Assembly: GCA_009809945.1 (NCBI GenBank)
Contig: WTPW01000021.1
Location: forward strand, 385,966 to 449,965
Reading direction: 5' to 3'
DNA: 64,000 bases
Source of the DNA: Gigaspora margarita
Lineage: Eukaryota > Glomeromycota > Glomeromycetes > Diversisporales > Gigasporaceae
In this document: piece after piece, positions 33,120-45,780 of the stretch
Position numbering within the stretch: position 1 is the stretch's first letter
How the letters are laid out: every line of letters starts with the position of its first letter
Program-made: the position numbers and the translations under genes
The notes under the pieces: generated by a model
The model's database searches: none
What the model saw: the letters and a program-made list of their open reading frames with translations, nothing else
Told to the model about the DNA's origin: nothing

Positions 33120-34118
33120 TATATATGTCGTACGTCGAAATGGTTATTGTGGATTTAGAATCCACTTAGGTTGGAACGGAATTCCAAATGTAACCCAAGT
33201 TGATACGAAATTTAAAAGCAATCTTTGATTCTAAATTGATAATCGTAAATTTAATATCAAGTTGATTTTAAATTCGATGCAACAATATAGTTGATTGATG
33301 TAACAATTGTTAAATAAATAATTTACATCATAAATTGTCAAGATAAAATACAAATTTTTGATTATTTTATTATTTCACTTTTTCGTCCTTTGCAAAAACA
33401 CTCTATCCGATAACCAAACCTCAAGATTATCCATTTTTGCATCATAATGCATTTGAAGAAATGCTTTCCAAATATCTTAGCAGCAAATCGTAGTCGACGT
33501 AAAACCTTTTTAGCACGTAAAGACTTTGATTTTGTTATTAAGGTTTTACATAGATCCAGCAAATGCAAGAAAACGATCGAAAGACACTAAATCCTCAAAT
33601 GACATATTGCTTGGATACAAATCCGGCATTATTGGATTACTTGTAAGTTTCTAGAATTAGATGTTGTAGTGCAGTCGACCCTGGATATATGAATGTTCCT
33701 ATAATGACCGTCAGATATAACGAATACAGCATTTTCTATAACGAATTTTTTTTCAACGCACGTAAGCATTTATGAAGTAATCTTCCTCACAAATAGATAA
33801 TATTAAATACAAATGCAAAAAACGCGTGTGAAAGAATCATTGTAAATGAAAAAATATGACCCTGCGGAAATACTAATCATGATGCAAAAACTTCATGTAA
33901 TGCTTTTAAATTTAATTAATAAATAAACTCTGTCTTAAGCGACTTAACTTTCAAAACAAAGTACTCGTGAAATAATTTGGAATACACTTAATTTTAGTGT
34001 AGGTTGAATTAGAATTCTTTAACGACTCCAATTCTATTACAACCTACGTTTATTTGGAATCAACCTAGGTGGATTCTAAATCCACAATAATTTCATTCCG
34101 ACGTACGACATATATATC
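33120..34118. mobile_element. About 1-kb TIR element with GTACGTCG arms
   Basis: The left arm 33120-33173 (atatatgtcgtacgtcg...ttattgtggatttagaatcc) and the right arm 34061-34118 are near-perfect inverted copies of about 55 bp. The arm includes its own small palindrome, gtggatttagaatccac. The interior contains a minus-strand stretch (about 33650-33370) that reads in one frame, with three stops, as NPIMPDLYPSNMSFEDLV...DIWKAFLQMHYDAKMDNLEV, possibly a captured or decayed gene piece. Confidence 0.6.
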
Positions 34119-35130
34119 GTAAAAACGCGAAATAACGTTTTATTATATATTTTGTAATAAATAATAATTGATATAACATAGCTAATAAAAATAAATAAAT
34201 CTAATTTATTTACTAGCTAATTGTAAAGCTACCGTAAAGTTATAATAAGTAAACCATAATTGTTATAAATATTTTAAAAAGATTATAAAATTAATTTTAA
34301 TAAAATTCATTTAATAAAATTTATAGTTAATATTAGTAACTAAAGCAAAAATAGACGGAATCTAAAATTTGTGAATATTATAAAATTTTCAATTTTTGGA
34401 GTATACTTTTTTGACTTTTTTTGCAAATAGATTAGAACAAATCTAAATAGAGACTTCAAAATTTTAAAATTAACCAATTTTAGCTTTAGCCCGTATATTT
34501 AACAAACGGTATTGATATTCTATTGTTAATGGTAAATATTGTTTATTTTATTATTCTATTTCTTTATTAGTAATTTTTAATATTAAATTATTTTAAATAG
34601 TTATAGACATATATTTAGTTTTCTAATTGTTTTTTTTTATTATTTTACAAAAATCTAAAATTTCTGTATAAAGTTTTTAATATAACTATTATATATTAAT
34701 TATATTATTATTATAATATAACAAATAATAATAATATAAAAACATTAAAAAAATATATTATTAACTCTCTAGTGAACTTACTAAAATTATATTGCTGCTC
34801 TTTTCAAATTCTGTGATCATCAAATTTCATACATATTGGAAGTTTAATATCATAATACAAGCCTGTGATTTGCTAAAATTATATTAGTAAATTTTTATAC
34901 TCAGTTTTAATGTTATAAAAGCTTATAGATGCAGACTTATTTGAATCACTAGTTACATCTCAATTGTGCTTTATTTTATAGACCGATTTTTTATATAGAA
35001 CGTAACTAAGTGATGTCATAAGTCTGCAAAGTTCTGATAGTTGATCCTTTTCAAACTTTGAGCAAGGTTTCACAACATTAGCCGATCGATTTCATTATCG
35101 AATGTTACAAATTATTTTAAAATATCTTCA

Positions 35131-35310
35131 AATTTCAAAAATTAACAGAATATTAGCAAGATACTGTCTTTCAAAAATTAACAGAATATTAGCAAGATAC
35201 TGTCTTTCAATTAAAGTTTGTAAAAAGTTAAATGAATAACAATAAGAATATTAGCAAGATACTGCCTTTCAATTAAAGTTTGTAAAAAGATAAATGAATA
35301 ACAATAAGAT
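35131..35310. repeat. Local tandem duplications
   Basis: A unit of about 43 bp (aaaattaacagaatattagc, then aagatactgtctttc) occurs twice. The adjoining unit, from aatattagcaagatactg through aatgaataacaataag, also occurs twice. The pattern suggests stepwise slippage or unequal exchange. Confidence 0.75.
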
Positions 35311-36981
35311 TTTATTTTTATCTAGTCAATAAAATAGTGATTTAATATACAAATAGATGTCATACTATTACTGAAAATTAAATATGTGAGGAATCTTTGG
35401 CAATTCATAAAAAAAGAAATTATAATAATGAATTTTAAAAAATTTTAACATCATCAAATGATTACAATAATTTGAAAAGCATAATAACTTGTACCAAATT
35501 ACTGTAAATTATTGTAATCGAATGCTTATAGTTTTAAAAAGGTTTCATGATTAAATTATTAGTTAAGTTTTCAAAGAAGTATAGGTAGTTTGATGATAAC
35601 GATTTCAAAAAACGGTTTTTTCCGTCAATTTTTTGTATCTAATCATTAGTTTTTATGCTTTGAAAAAACATTATTCAGTTGTACAAATAACCAGATTTTT
35701 GTATATTATTATATAATTTGAATTATCAGTTAAAAGGTACAGTTCCCAAGAATTGTCCTTTAAAAATTTCAAAAAATTTCCGACTTTATGAATCATTATT
35801 TATATCATTCAACTAAGCCTAAATGGTAAACCAGATCTAAAATAATTAATAATTTTTACATATATAAAATAAACTTCATGTATGATATCTAAGAATTAAA
35901 CCGGCCGCTCATTCATCTAAATATAAGATAATACCATCTGGCAATAAACAAAGCTGTAGGAATTTTTCGCTAATATCTTCGTATTACCTGAAGCTGAAAT
36001 GTTTAAAATCAAGTTTTGCAATAATTCAACTTTAGGAAAAACTCACTTTTTTTAATCATAATTAATCGATAGTTTCATCTTTTGTCATCGTTCTTCAGGT
36101 TTCATATGTGATAAAAATTTTCGTCACTAAAAAAACTGTCATCAAAAATCATGTCAGTAACGTAATGAAACAAAGTGTACGTTGTTATATTTGATATGAA
36201 AACTTCTAAGTTTTTATTACAAGGTTGGTGAGCCACAATACTGGGGCCACAAAGAGTTAGTAATCACCTGTGAAAGTGAAGTGCCAACAGAAAGAATTAA
36301 TAACCACTAGGAAGAGTATTAAAACAATAAATAAAAGAAAAACCATATACGATACTTTCCCTGTGATTTGAATTCGAATAAGTCAAATAACGATTAAATT
36401 GGAATGATCGTAATATTACTTGTAAACTTTTTTGACTCAAAAATAAAATAAAGCTAAAATTAAGGTTAATTATTTTTGTGCTTACTACTCTATTTTTACT
36501 GCCTTTTTGATGTTGGTTGCATGTATGTTTGTAAATTACTACCGTTTTTGCATGGAGTCTTTTATATTTCATGATCAGGGCACACCCTTGTATTTGTTGC
36601 CTTTGAGACTTAAACCCGACTTTTCTCAATCTTTATTAAGCCACTCAGCACTTAAGTGACCGACGATCTCATTGCAAGCTTTTTATAATTCTAAATATAA
36701 TTCTCTATCGGTTTTTTTGTAGATTTTTTTTTCATTGGATCTATATAAATGTTTCAATATCAACATTTTCCTCGGTTTCACTATTATTTTTATTTCAACA
36801 TTAAATAAACAAATATAATTTATACTTAATAAAAGATTGTAAACCTTCAATTTATCCATTTTTTTTCACTTGAAAACATTTAATTTGAGAAAATTTTTTA
36901 AATTTATTCGGAGAATAGAATTAATATTGTTACGAAATTTTTTGTTAAATTATTCCCTACGTATGTTTTTTCTTGTATTGA

Positions 36982-37340
36982 TAGTATTTCCCTCCGTAAA
37001 TGCATCCCCCAAAATGCATAACCTCTTTAAATGCATCCCCTAAATGCATAACCTCTTTAAATGTATCCCCCTAAATGCATAACCTCTTTAAATGCATATT
37101 AATTATCTGGCCCATTGATGGGCTTAATAAATAAGTGCATATTCTTTTATTCTGCAAATGCATATTATTTTCTTGGCGTAAATGCATATCATGTGACTGT
37201 AGGCCAATCAAATTGACTCGTTCGAGATAATTTTATCACGGGACTTAACATAAGTAAATAAAAGTTCCCTAAATACAACCCTCCTTAAATGCATACCTCA
37301 GAGCTGGCCCCAATGATATGCATTTAGAGAGGTCTGACTG
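36982..37340. mobile_element. About 360-bp MITE, same family as 4796-5137
   Basis: The left end agtatttccctccgtaaatg and the right end (inverse) cagtcagacctctctaaatg are inverted. The interior has repeated aaatgcataacctcttt phrases, matching the gcatttagggagg motif of the insertion at 4796-5137. Confidence 0.6.
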
Positions 37341-38164
37341 TAACATACCTTAACCTTTACCTATCAACTAATTTCCTTAATAATCAACTATTATTAAATC
37401 TGTATCTATTAATAAAGCATTCACCCCGTATAACTTAGGCTAGCCAAAGACAAATTATCATGTATAAACATTACTCTCCCGATACATGTACAGGAGTAAC
37501 AATCAAATCTTTCCTAGATTTTCTCCGAACGTAAAAACATTGAAAGTAGATTATTTAAATTTCTCACAATAAATTGGTCCACAGTGATTGCATTTATGAA
37601 GCCACTTGCGCACTTATGAAGAAATATAAATCGATCAAGGCCTTAAAAAAGCTTAACTGCATTAAGTGTAATTTAAAAATACCCGACTTACGCCCATTCG
37701 ATAATATGAATCAAAGATTTCGTAAAACAACCGTTTTTTTTAGTTAGAAATTACAATAAAATCATGCTTTATAAATTTAATCACGCGAATTTTATTTATT
37801 ATTCAAACAACTTTAATCAATTTAAAATTACATCTTATAAAGTTTTGTTTAAAAAACTCCTTATACAAATACATATGTGCATCATCACAAACTTCGGATG
37901 TTCATAAAATCACATAGATGGTAATTATTTTCTGATATAAATTTATTAAATTACAAAGTTATATAACAATTTATATAAACTTATGTTTCTTGCATAACTA
38001 ATTAAAATTTTTTGTAGATTCATATTGTTTCTTTCAAGCTATCTTATAGAAAAAAGTTCGTTATGATGGTGTGATCACAAAGACATATTTTATAAATTCT
38101 TGAAGGGCATCAATGACAAAATATATGTTAGATAGGTATTGGTTTTTGCGGGACTTTTTCCATG

Positions 38165-38352
38165 TTTGCGTTAATGTCGAGTGGGCAAGTAAAATTATAT
38201 CATTCACATTTAGTAAAAAGATTATTTAGACAGATAAAATTGATAAGGGGTTAGCGCTAGATTTGCATTAACGCCGATTGAGCAAAGGTAAGTAATGTCA
38301 TCCACACTTAATGAAAGTATGGTTTCGTCAGGCGGAAAAGATTGAAGAGGGA
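38165..38352. repeat. Imperfect duplication of about 97 bp, 3' of the HMG gene
   Basis: tttgcgttaatgtcgagtgg (from 38165) and tttgcattaacgccgattga (from 38262) begin two diverged copies that continue through matching phrases to ggggttagcgctaga / agggactaga. They lie just downstream of the HMG-gene stop, probably in its 3' UTR. Confidence 0.6.
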
Positions 38353-38787
38353 CTAGATTATCGACGAGTTCTGGTTCTTGTGGAACCTTTTCCTTATTTG
38401 TATCATAGACAATCTGGTATGTTTCTTCTCTTGTCTCCTTTTTTGTAAAAGGTCGTCGACACGCATTGAAACTTCCGCATAGGCCTTCTTAACCTTCTTA
38501 CTTTCATTTTTCCATGAATTGGCTGCCGTTTTTGATAATTCAGTCATCTTTATCTTCATACCACTAGCAATCACACGTTTGGTATATTCTTTTCTATAGA
38601 GGAAAAATGCGTTTAAACTTTTATTGCGTCCCCTTGCCAGCTCTTCAACATCAAGCTTTTGTATTTCCGATATATTTGGCATCTTGATGTCCATTTTGTC
38701 CATTTTGTGATGCGAATATAATGGATTTAAAGGTTTGTTTTTAGCGAAAGATTTTTTAGTATTTGTACGGAAAGGGAAATCTCTCAA
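38353..38787 (-). CDS. MATA-type HMG-box protein
   Basis: Single-exon ORF of 144 residues. Residues about 54-112 form an HMG box: RNKSLNAFFLYRKEYTKRVI, a Lys-rich middle (MKIKMTELSKTAANSWKNES) with the conserved Trp at 92, then KKVKKAYAEV. NAFFLYRK and the W..E...K..Y spacing are typical of the MATA_HMG subgroup found in fungal mating-type proteins. Both tails are strongly basic. HMG boxes bind and bend A/T-rich DNA in the nucleus. Expanded MATA-HMG families are known from Rhizophagus, so membership of such a family does not by itself mean a mating-type locus. The start at 38787 is the first Met; Met29 is an alternative. No homeodomain gene is nearby. Confidence 0.8.
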   Translation of the reverse strand: MRDFPFRTNTKKSFAKNKPLNPLYSHHKMDKMDIKMPNISEIQKLDVEELARGRNKSLNAFFLYRKEYTKRVIASGMKIKMTELSKTAANSWKNESKKVKKAYAEVSMRVDDLLQKRRQEKKHTRLSMIQIRKRFHKNQNSSII

Positions 38788-40874
38788 TTATATATACTCA
38801 ATGCTAAAATATTTCCGAAGACCGAAATTGTATAATTAAAATTTTATTGTAATCAAAGAAATTGCCATGTTTATGCAATACATATTTTTATATCACATGA
38901 GTTTCCGAGTTTCCTTTTTCAAAGAATAAAATAGGTAGACAAATTGTTTTGATTAACCGGAGCGAAGCGAAGGAGGCAGATTTTGTGTCCAGTGACGTCA
39001 TTTATTTATTGCCCAATAAGAAACCATAAATCAACAGATAACGGAACAGGTTATGGGAAACAATGCCATGCATTAACCTAATTTTGTAAGTAAATCTCTT
39101 TATATCGAACCTCTCTATAACGAATTCTGGATATAATGTACTACAAATTTTTGAATTTCATAATAATTTAGGTATAAAAAGAGTATGGTTTCTTAAGAAA
39201 ACATAGTAATTTTATATAGCAACTTTTTTTAATAGCCAGAACCAACAGTTCATTATAGAAAGAATTGACTGTATTAAATTCAACTGGAAAAAATACATTA
39301 TAATAAGGACACGTACTATGTAATAAAATCAGGAATTAGCAAAGTATGTGCACGTTTTCTTTATACAATTGATTTATAAAATATTCCGATTAACGAAATC
39401 AAGACCAACATGAAACTAAGTAAAGAATCAATTTATTTATAAAATAATTCGAATGACGATTATAACATACCCATTTAAAAGGACATATCCTTGTCCGGAA
39501 AAATGTAAATAAATTATTTGGAATGAAAACCAAAGAATAGAATCCAAAGCCCTCATTTGTATTATTTTTTCCTTTGAATGTACCATATCCAAAGGCATAG
39601 TTTTTCGCGCTTACAGTAACTTAAAATAAATAATTTCATATACGCTAATGTACTGTAGAATTCACTAAAAGATACTTAAAAAGGCCTTACAGAACTATTT
39701 TTACAAATTTCCTAATTACATTCTAAAAAAAACTCGTTTCAAAAGACTTATCATGTGTCAATGGGAGCTTTTTTTTTTATACATAAACACATTTGCTTGA
39801 TCTAATCAGAAATCCCTTGATTTCTACATGTGAACTTAATCTAGAATTAAAATATTTGACTTAAAATCACTTCATGTAGATTAATGCATGGTAGATCAAT
39901 ATCAATAACGATAAATCCTATAGTCATTGCTATTTCCTATTTAGGTCAACACCTGTTAGGCAATGGCATGCAATGCTGCAATGGAGTCAACTTCCGAACA
40001 GTGAAGCTACTTATAGAATTTGTTTCACTTAATTGTTTTAAACATTAGTCATGAAATTCAACGTGTAAACTTGTCTTGTTAACCATAAAAATTTTTGCGT
40101 GTGATAAATGATCTAAAATAACTTATTATTTGATAACATAAATTAACTTTGATATTGAGATTATTAATGCCGAAATTGAAAATTTTTCAGCTTCAACATA
40201 GTCTAGCTATATAAATTGCACATTTTGGCCTGCAAAAAAATAAGTTCTTTTTTATTTATCATAAGTAATGAAACGCATATTTGAGAATATAGATTTCCTA
40301 AGCATTTTAATAATCCATGAGCAGAATCTGGATGAGAAGTTATGAAATAACGAAGTGTATGGTTTACAATTACCTATAATGATGTGTACGCAAAATATTA
40401 CATTCGATTAGATAGGATAGCATAAACATAGTGATCATATACGCTCTGGTATACATGAACGTGCATGCAATTGTTTCCGAAAAATAAACTCTCAATAAAA
40501 TCCTGAATCCGATTGAATAGTACCTTGAAACTTTTCTATTTATTCACCCTAAAAGAAACATCGATATTGTTCTGTTGATTTTTAAACAAATGATTCATTG
40601 TTAAGAACTCGCAGTTTGCATTGAAATATGAATTAGTACCCTGTATTTCATGGACTTCTATGTATTTATAATTCCGTAATAAAATTAAGCTGTAGGCGTT
40701 TACATGCAAAGATTCAAAGTCAGCGGTCTCCGATAATTTGCATTCAGAGAAGGTTGAATATATTCAGATTGCAAATATTCATAACGATAATATTAACATT
40801 TAATAATATAAATAAATAGTCAGCGTTTCCTCATAATAAGCCTCTTTATAGCGACCCCTAGATAAATCGGATTA

Positions 40875-41051
40875 CAGTCAACTCTCTCTAAATGCAATTC
40901 AATGGGCCGGACTTTTAGCAACAAATATTTAGAGAACAATTAAGAAAAATTGCATTTAGAGAGATAAAACGCATATATTTGGGTCTGAAGTTAAAGTTGC
41001 ATTTAAAGAGAAGTTATACTTAGAATGATTGCACATAAAGAGAGTTGACTG
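40875..41051. mobile_element. 177-bp mariner-type MITE with TA duplication
   Basis: CAGTCAACTCTCTCTAAATG at the left and (inverse) CAGTCAACTCTCTTTATGTG at the right, flanked by TA (40873-40874, 41052-41053). The interior repeats the gcatttagagag motif of the 4796 and 36982 elements. Confidence 0.8.
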
Positions 41052-42159
41052 TAAAAATTTTTAATTTTTATATTAGTTTGAAATAAAGAGAGCTATGGTT
41101 TTTAAGAAATAATTGTTAGCAATCTTTCTTTTTTATCCAAAACCTATTGACTATATATATTTAACTTTCAAAAACACAATATAATTTTTTCATTGTACAA
41201 ATGCAGAAATATAACATAAAAGGGAAGGTTTTTATTTGCTTTATTATTTTGCGATTTCTTAATTTTAACAGTTTTTCTTTTTTATATACAATTCCTGATC
41301 TGCACCTTCAAGTTTCTCTATTATTGATAATTTTTTATTGAATGGTTTTTTCTATCTTTCATCAATTTTCTATTTATTCATTATACAGAAACAACTTAAG
41401 TAGGATTCTGTGCTTTACAACCAAATTATATTTTATAATGGCAGATAGTTAAATAATTTTCTTATTGATATATTGCGAGCTTTTTTTTATAATTGCAATA
41501 AACTTACAACTTTTTGGTTTTTTCGTTGTATGCATAAATGTTCTATTATTAAAATTGCCTTTGGTTTCAATATTATTTTTACTTCTGCATTAAATTAATA
41601 GATATTATTCATAAAGAGAATGGAAACCTTGGAACTATTTTTATTCGTATATTTTCAGAGATCGGAATTATTTTTATTACGAAAATTTTTGATTAAAACT
41701 TCTCTACATATACTTATCTTGTATTTCTTTGTACCGGGAACGTAACGTATGGTTCTACTCGAGTTCGTTAAACGTATAAAAAAAAAACCATTGGGTAAAT
41801 TAGTGGCCGACCAAAAATTTGCTGGTCAAATTGGTCAGTTGGATATGTAAACTGGTCAAATTAGTCAAATCAATTATAATAAATTATAAATAAGAATAAT
41901 AATTACCTAATTATATAATTACAAAATTGCGCTGATTAATAGATTGTGAGTAAAACATTAATCGCTGTCTAACCTCAATATCAAACATGCAAAGTTAATT
42001 AAATATTTGCCACAACCAACCAGTCCGCTTATGAAAAAAAATAAGCTTAGTATAATTAATAGGATTCTGTTTGGTCATTATTAGCTTTGCTATATCGAGG
42101 TTAGATGTATTATTTGTTAAAGCCAATTAATATAAAGAATTAATCAATTATTATTAATT

Positions 42160-43030
42160 TTTTAGATCGTAGGTGTAAAATTTTAATAAAGAGTGCTTAT
42201 ATCCGCAAATAATATGTTTATATTTCAATTAATTATGTGAATTATTAGAAAGTATGTGTAAATTTAAAATTTACTAATTAAGATTTTTGTGAATTAATAA
42301 TAATTAATTATATTGATATTTATTACTAGAGAGTGTGTATAAAATTTTATGTATAAATTTTAAGTATGATCATTATTAATTCTTATATGTATAATAATAA
42401 ATTAAAATATTCTAATTAATTATAAGGGAGTAAGTATAAAAATTAACTATTCATTTTTTAAAGTATAAATTCAACATTAATTAAACCAATACTAATCGTA
42501 TTATATTAAATTTTTCAGGTTGTAAGTATAAATTTCCATTAAATATGTTTGCAGATCATATATATTTTTTAAATTAAATACAACAAATACCATTTTGTAG
42601 TTTGTGAGTGTAAATTTTAAATGTCCAAGCTTTCATGATAATTAATTTTAACATATTCTAAGTGAATATATAATTACAGAAAGTGCGTATATTTTCAAAG
42701 ATATTCTATCATAAAGTCAGAACTTCATAACGAACTTATAATACTAATCGATTATATAAATTCAGAAAGTGAATATGAATTTTTTTTTAAACATAATTAT
42801 TATAAATCACGATTTGTAATGAATTAACAATATCAAACTCATTTTATTAATATTCAGAATGTAGGTACAAAGTTCGTAAATGTTAATTTATTAGATCTGC
42901 TTTTAAAGTTATTATCCTATCAAATAAATAAATCGCAGGAAGTGAGTATAAAATTTTAAAAAATATTTTTATTAAATTTCACTAATTCTGATTAATTACA
43001 TAAATTATAGAATGTAAGTAAAGTATGAAT
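42160..43030. repeat. Degenerate satellite, about 84-bp period
   Basis: A core like gaaagtgagtataaaatttt recurs at about 42166, 42245, 42330, 42425, 42520, 42598, 42680, 42755, 42855, 42936 and 43008 (spacings 72-100). It is separated by attaatta-rich sequence and usually preceded by an atta(t)a box. Two more cores occur at about 44395 and 44470. Units are strongly diverged, so this is an old array. Confidence 0.55.
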
Positions 43031-43069
43031 TTAATAATGATACCTGAAGTTTAACGAAACTATCAATTA

Positions 43070-43299
43070 TTGTCGCAGCTGATGCTGAAAACGGCTGATG
43101 CTGAAATTTGGGGTCGCGATTTGAAAATATATGCCCTACTAAAATCCACATATACTCTTTAATAATCAAATCTAACCCTAAACCCTAACCCAACCCTAAA
43201 AAAAAAACTGACAAAATTACCCCAAAAAATTTTTAAAAAATTTGTATCAAAATAGGTCAAAATTTCAGCATCAGCCGTTTTCAGCATCAGCTACAACAA
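43070..43299. mobile_element. 230-bp PIF/Harbinger-like MITE (copy 1), TTA duplication
   Basis: TTGTCGCAGCTGATGCTGAA and its inverse at the right end form TIRs of about 40 bp that carry the phrase gctgatgctgaaa twice. TTA flanks both sides (43067-43069, 43300-43302), the 3-bp TWA duplication typical of PIF/Harbinger. The interior has an accctaaaccctaaccc phrase. Confidence 0.8.
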
Positions 43300-43907
43300 T
43301 TATTATTGTTATGGCACAAAAATTGTCGATTCTGTGATCACGGCCATTAATTACACAACAATGATCACCCTACGTTAAACATTAATATTATTACAAAAAA
43401 AAGAATTATTTTTTATGAAACTTAATAGTTGAAGGTTGCTTGCCATGACAGGTTTGAGTTAGACTTTATGGGTTGCACATGATATTACAGCCAAGCTGGA
43501 AATAATCGCAGAACTGCCATTTTGTGCCATGGCAAAATAATTTTTGATTGACGAATTGATAAATAACAAAACCTACGGCGAGACATATATCAATTAATGA
43601 TATATAGCTACTGTATTGCTCTGCAAATGTTAAATACAGGCTATTATGACATAGTTTGTCGTGACTAGCATTAAGTTTTAATCGTCACTTACAGAACCTA
43701 CTCATAATTATGGCTATTTTCTGATAATAGTTGAAATCATTCATGATAATAATTTCACATACAGGAATGAAATGTATATAAAATTTTAGATAGATTATTA
43801 AAGTTTCTGCACGAAATTAGTTGTCAAAATATTTGGTGCGCAAATTTTTATTAGGCAAAATATTATTAGTTAGTTTAATTTAACAAAAAATAACACACTA
43901 AATCGGT

Positions 43908-43970
43908 GTAGTAGTTGAACCATGATCGTATGATCACCAGTTCAAGTTTAGTAATAAGCGATAACCTTTC
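43908..43970 (+). other. tRNA-like A-box/B-box segment (possible SINE head)
   Basis: ggtgtagtagttga resembles a Pol III A box and agttcaagttt, about 33 bp on, a B box; the short piece tgatcgtatgatca between them could fold like an anticodon arm. The acceptor stem does not pair, so this is not a working tRNA gene. A tRNA-derived SINE relic is possible. Confidence 0.2.
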
Positions 43971-45185
43971 TAGGATCACAACTGAAGACCAATTACAGTG
44001 AAGTAACGCACTTCAAAATTTAAAAACCAATAAAGGAATCCTCGCATCAGTTGTGAAATTCTGGAGGATTGGAATCGTTATCTTGTGAAGTTGTCAACTT
44101 GATGTTAATGTTAGCAATCTATTGTGATTAATCTTAACAATTAACAAGGTCTTTTATTCTTGACTATTTATTTCTGCAGAAATGAAAATTATTACATTCA
44201 TAATTTGGCTTCTTTTGTAGGAAATAAAATAAGAACAATTCGATTAGCTAGTCATGTCAAAATATTTGCATAATTATTATTTATAATTCGTCAAACACAA
44301 AGTTTCGTTAGATATTGTATGTGGAAATAGTTGATCAGGAATACTAACAATATTTATAAAATTTTATAATCAAATTTCAATAATATGAATTATAGAAAGT
44401 GAGCATTAATTCTAAGAATTAAAATTTGAAAAAGTATGTAAGCTAGTCAATACACTTAATATTTTTATATATCGTAGCATGTAAGTATAATTTTCAAGAA
44501 TACTATGACAAAAGCTTATGTAGTAAATAACTAAATATTTGTTGTATTATAGGTAATCATCGCAATCAAATGGTTTGAAATACCAGAAAAGCTTCAAGGG
44601 CTGTTTAAAAAAGCGATAGTCCATATGAATTAGGGATGGGCACGGTCCGGTCATGACCGGTCATAACCGGTCAATGACCGTGACCGATATTAGCCGGTCA
44701 GAGCGGTTTGACCGACCGGTCAAGATTATGACCGATGCCAAATTCTTAATATTCTGGCTAATAAATGAATAATTATTGCTTAAAATTCATATCGGTGTAT
44801 CTGTATTATCTGATAAATAGAAAAATTAACCCGCCTCTCAAAAGTTTTTCAGATCATGTGACTTTGCATGTTTGATGGACGATATGTTTCATTTTTAAAT
44901 AAACTTTTTTATGATATAAGTGAACAATAATGAAATGAAATAACAATAATGAGTATATAAATTAATGTATATCAAATGGTCTGAAAATTTTTTAGGCAGT
45001 GAACCCGGTTGAGAAATACCTTGTTCCTAATTCCGGCCAAATTTGCAGATCATTTGGCCAGAATTATAACAAACCAATTTTAATTCCGGTCAGATGATCT
45101 GCAATTTTGACAGAATTGTATGCGACGGGTTTCTTTTGGGTACAAATAAGGGGACGTCTAAAGCGGAGGCAACCATATTTAATAA

Positions 45186-45395
45186 TTGTCGCAGCTGATG
45201 CTGCAAACGGCTGATGCTGAAATTTAGGGTTACAATTTGAAAATATATGCCCTGCTAAAATCCACATATACTCTTTAATAATCAATTCTAACCCTAAACC
45301 CTAACCCAACCCTAAAAAAAAACTGACAATAAAAAATTTGTATCAAAATAGGATAAAATTTCAGCATCAGCCGTTTTCAGCATCAGCTGCAACAA
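45186..45395. mobile_element. 210-bp PIF/Harbinger-like MITE (copy 2), TAA duplication
   Basis: Same termini and interior as 43070-43299, but 20 bp shorter around the ctgacaa stretch. TAA flanks both sides (45183-45185, 45396-45398). Two copies with different 3-bp TWA duplications confirm the ends. Confidence 0.8.
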
Positions 45396-45451
45396 TAATT
45401 TTTCAATTAACTTTAGGGTTAGGGTCGTCCTATATTAGGGTTAAGTAGATA

Positions 45452-45638
45452 CAGTCAACACCCCTTACAATCACCAATTTGGTTACATATTTACTTTTTT
45501 CAAAAAAGTGCTTATAAAGAGGTTGTGCTTTTATAGAGGTATTTTTTTATATATTTAATAGTAAATTGTTATTAATAAAAATGTGATATAGTATTATGAT
45601 GTGATTGTAGAGGAGGTGATTGTATGGGAGGTTGACTG
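45452..45638. mobile_element. 187-bp mariner-type MITE (copy 2 of the 32461 family)
   Basis: CAGTCAACACCCCTTACAAT and (inverse) CAGTCAACCTCCCATACAAT, flanked by TA (45450-45451, 45639-45640). The interior gtgcttataaagaggttgtgc matches 32461-32648. Confidence 0.8.
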
Positions 45639-45780
45639 TATATATAAGCAAAATTGCCTTCCCGACATATTTGCTTAACACATCGAGGTAGGTTTATGAC
45701 TGCCATTTTTTTTATATTCTGATTGGCGGTTGATCACAGGATTTGCCTCCACTCCTGCAGATCATTTGGCCAGATCTGGG

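Larger units (their letters stand above)
32181..38352. other. Long non-coding interval with several MITEs
   Basis: No convincing gene. Recognisable items are listed separately (32461-32648, 32834-33095, 33120-34118, 35131-35310, 36982-37340). 34119-35100 and 35311-36200 are plain A/T-rich sequence in which I see nothing. The ORF at 36297-36629 (-) has no recognisable motif. Confidence 0.6.
38788..44630. other. Long non-coding interval with MITEs and a degenerate satellite
   Basis: No ORF worth calling. It contains a degenerate mariner-like end pair (about 39092-39275), the MITE at 40875-41051, the satellite-like zone 42160-43030, the PIF-like MITE 43070-43299 and a tRNA-like segment near 43908-43970. 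39300-40830 and 41060-42150 look like featureless A/T-rich DNA. Confidence 0.6.

Noticed and set aside
36220..36300. tRNA gene near ggttggtgagcc
   Set aside because: No cloverleaf and no B box.
36297..36629. 110-codon minus-strand ORF
   Set aside because: No motif. Cys/His residues are not spaced as a zinc finger and composition matches the surroundings.
42160..43030. CRISPR-like spacing of short repeats
   Set aside because: Repeats are highly diverged, there are no cas genes, and the genome is eukaryotic.
43190..43200. Telomere repeats (ccctaa)
   Set aside because: Only a few units within a MITE repeated elsewhere; not a chromosome end.
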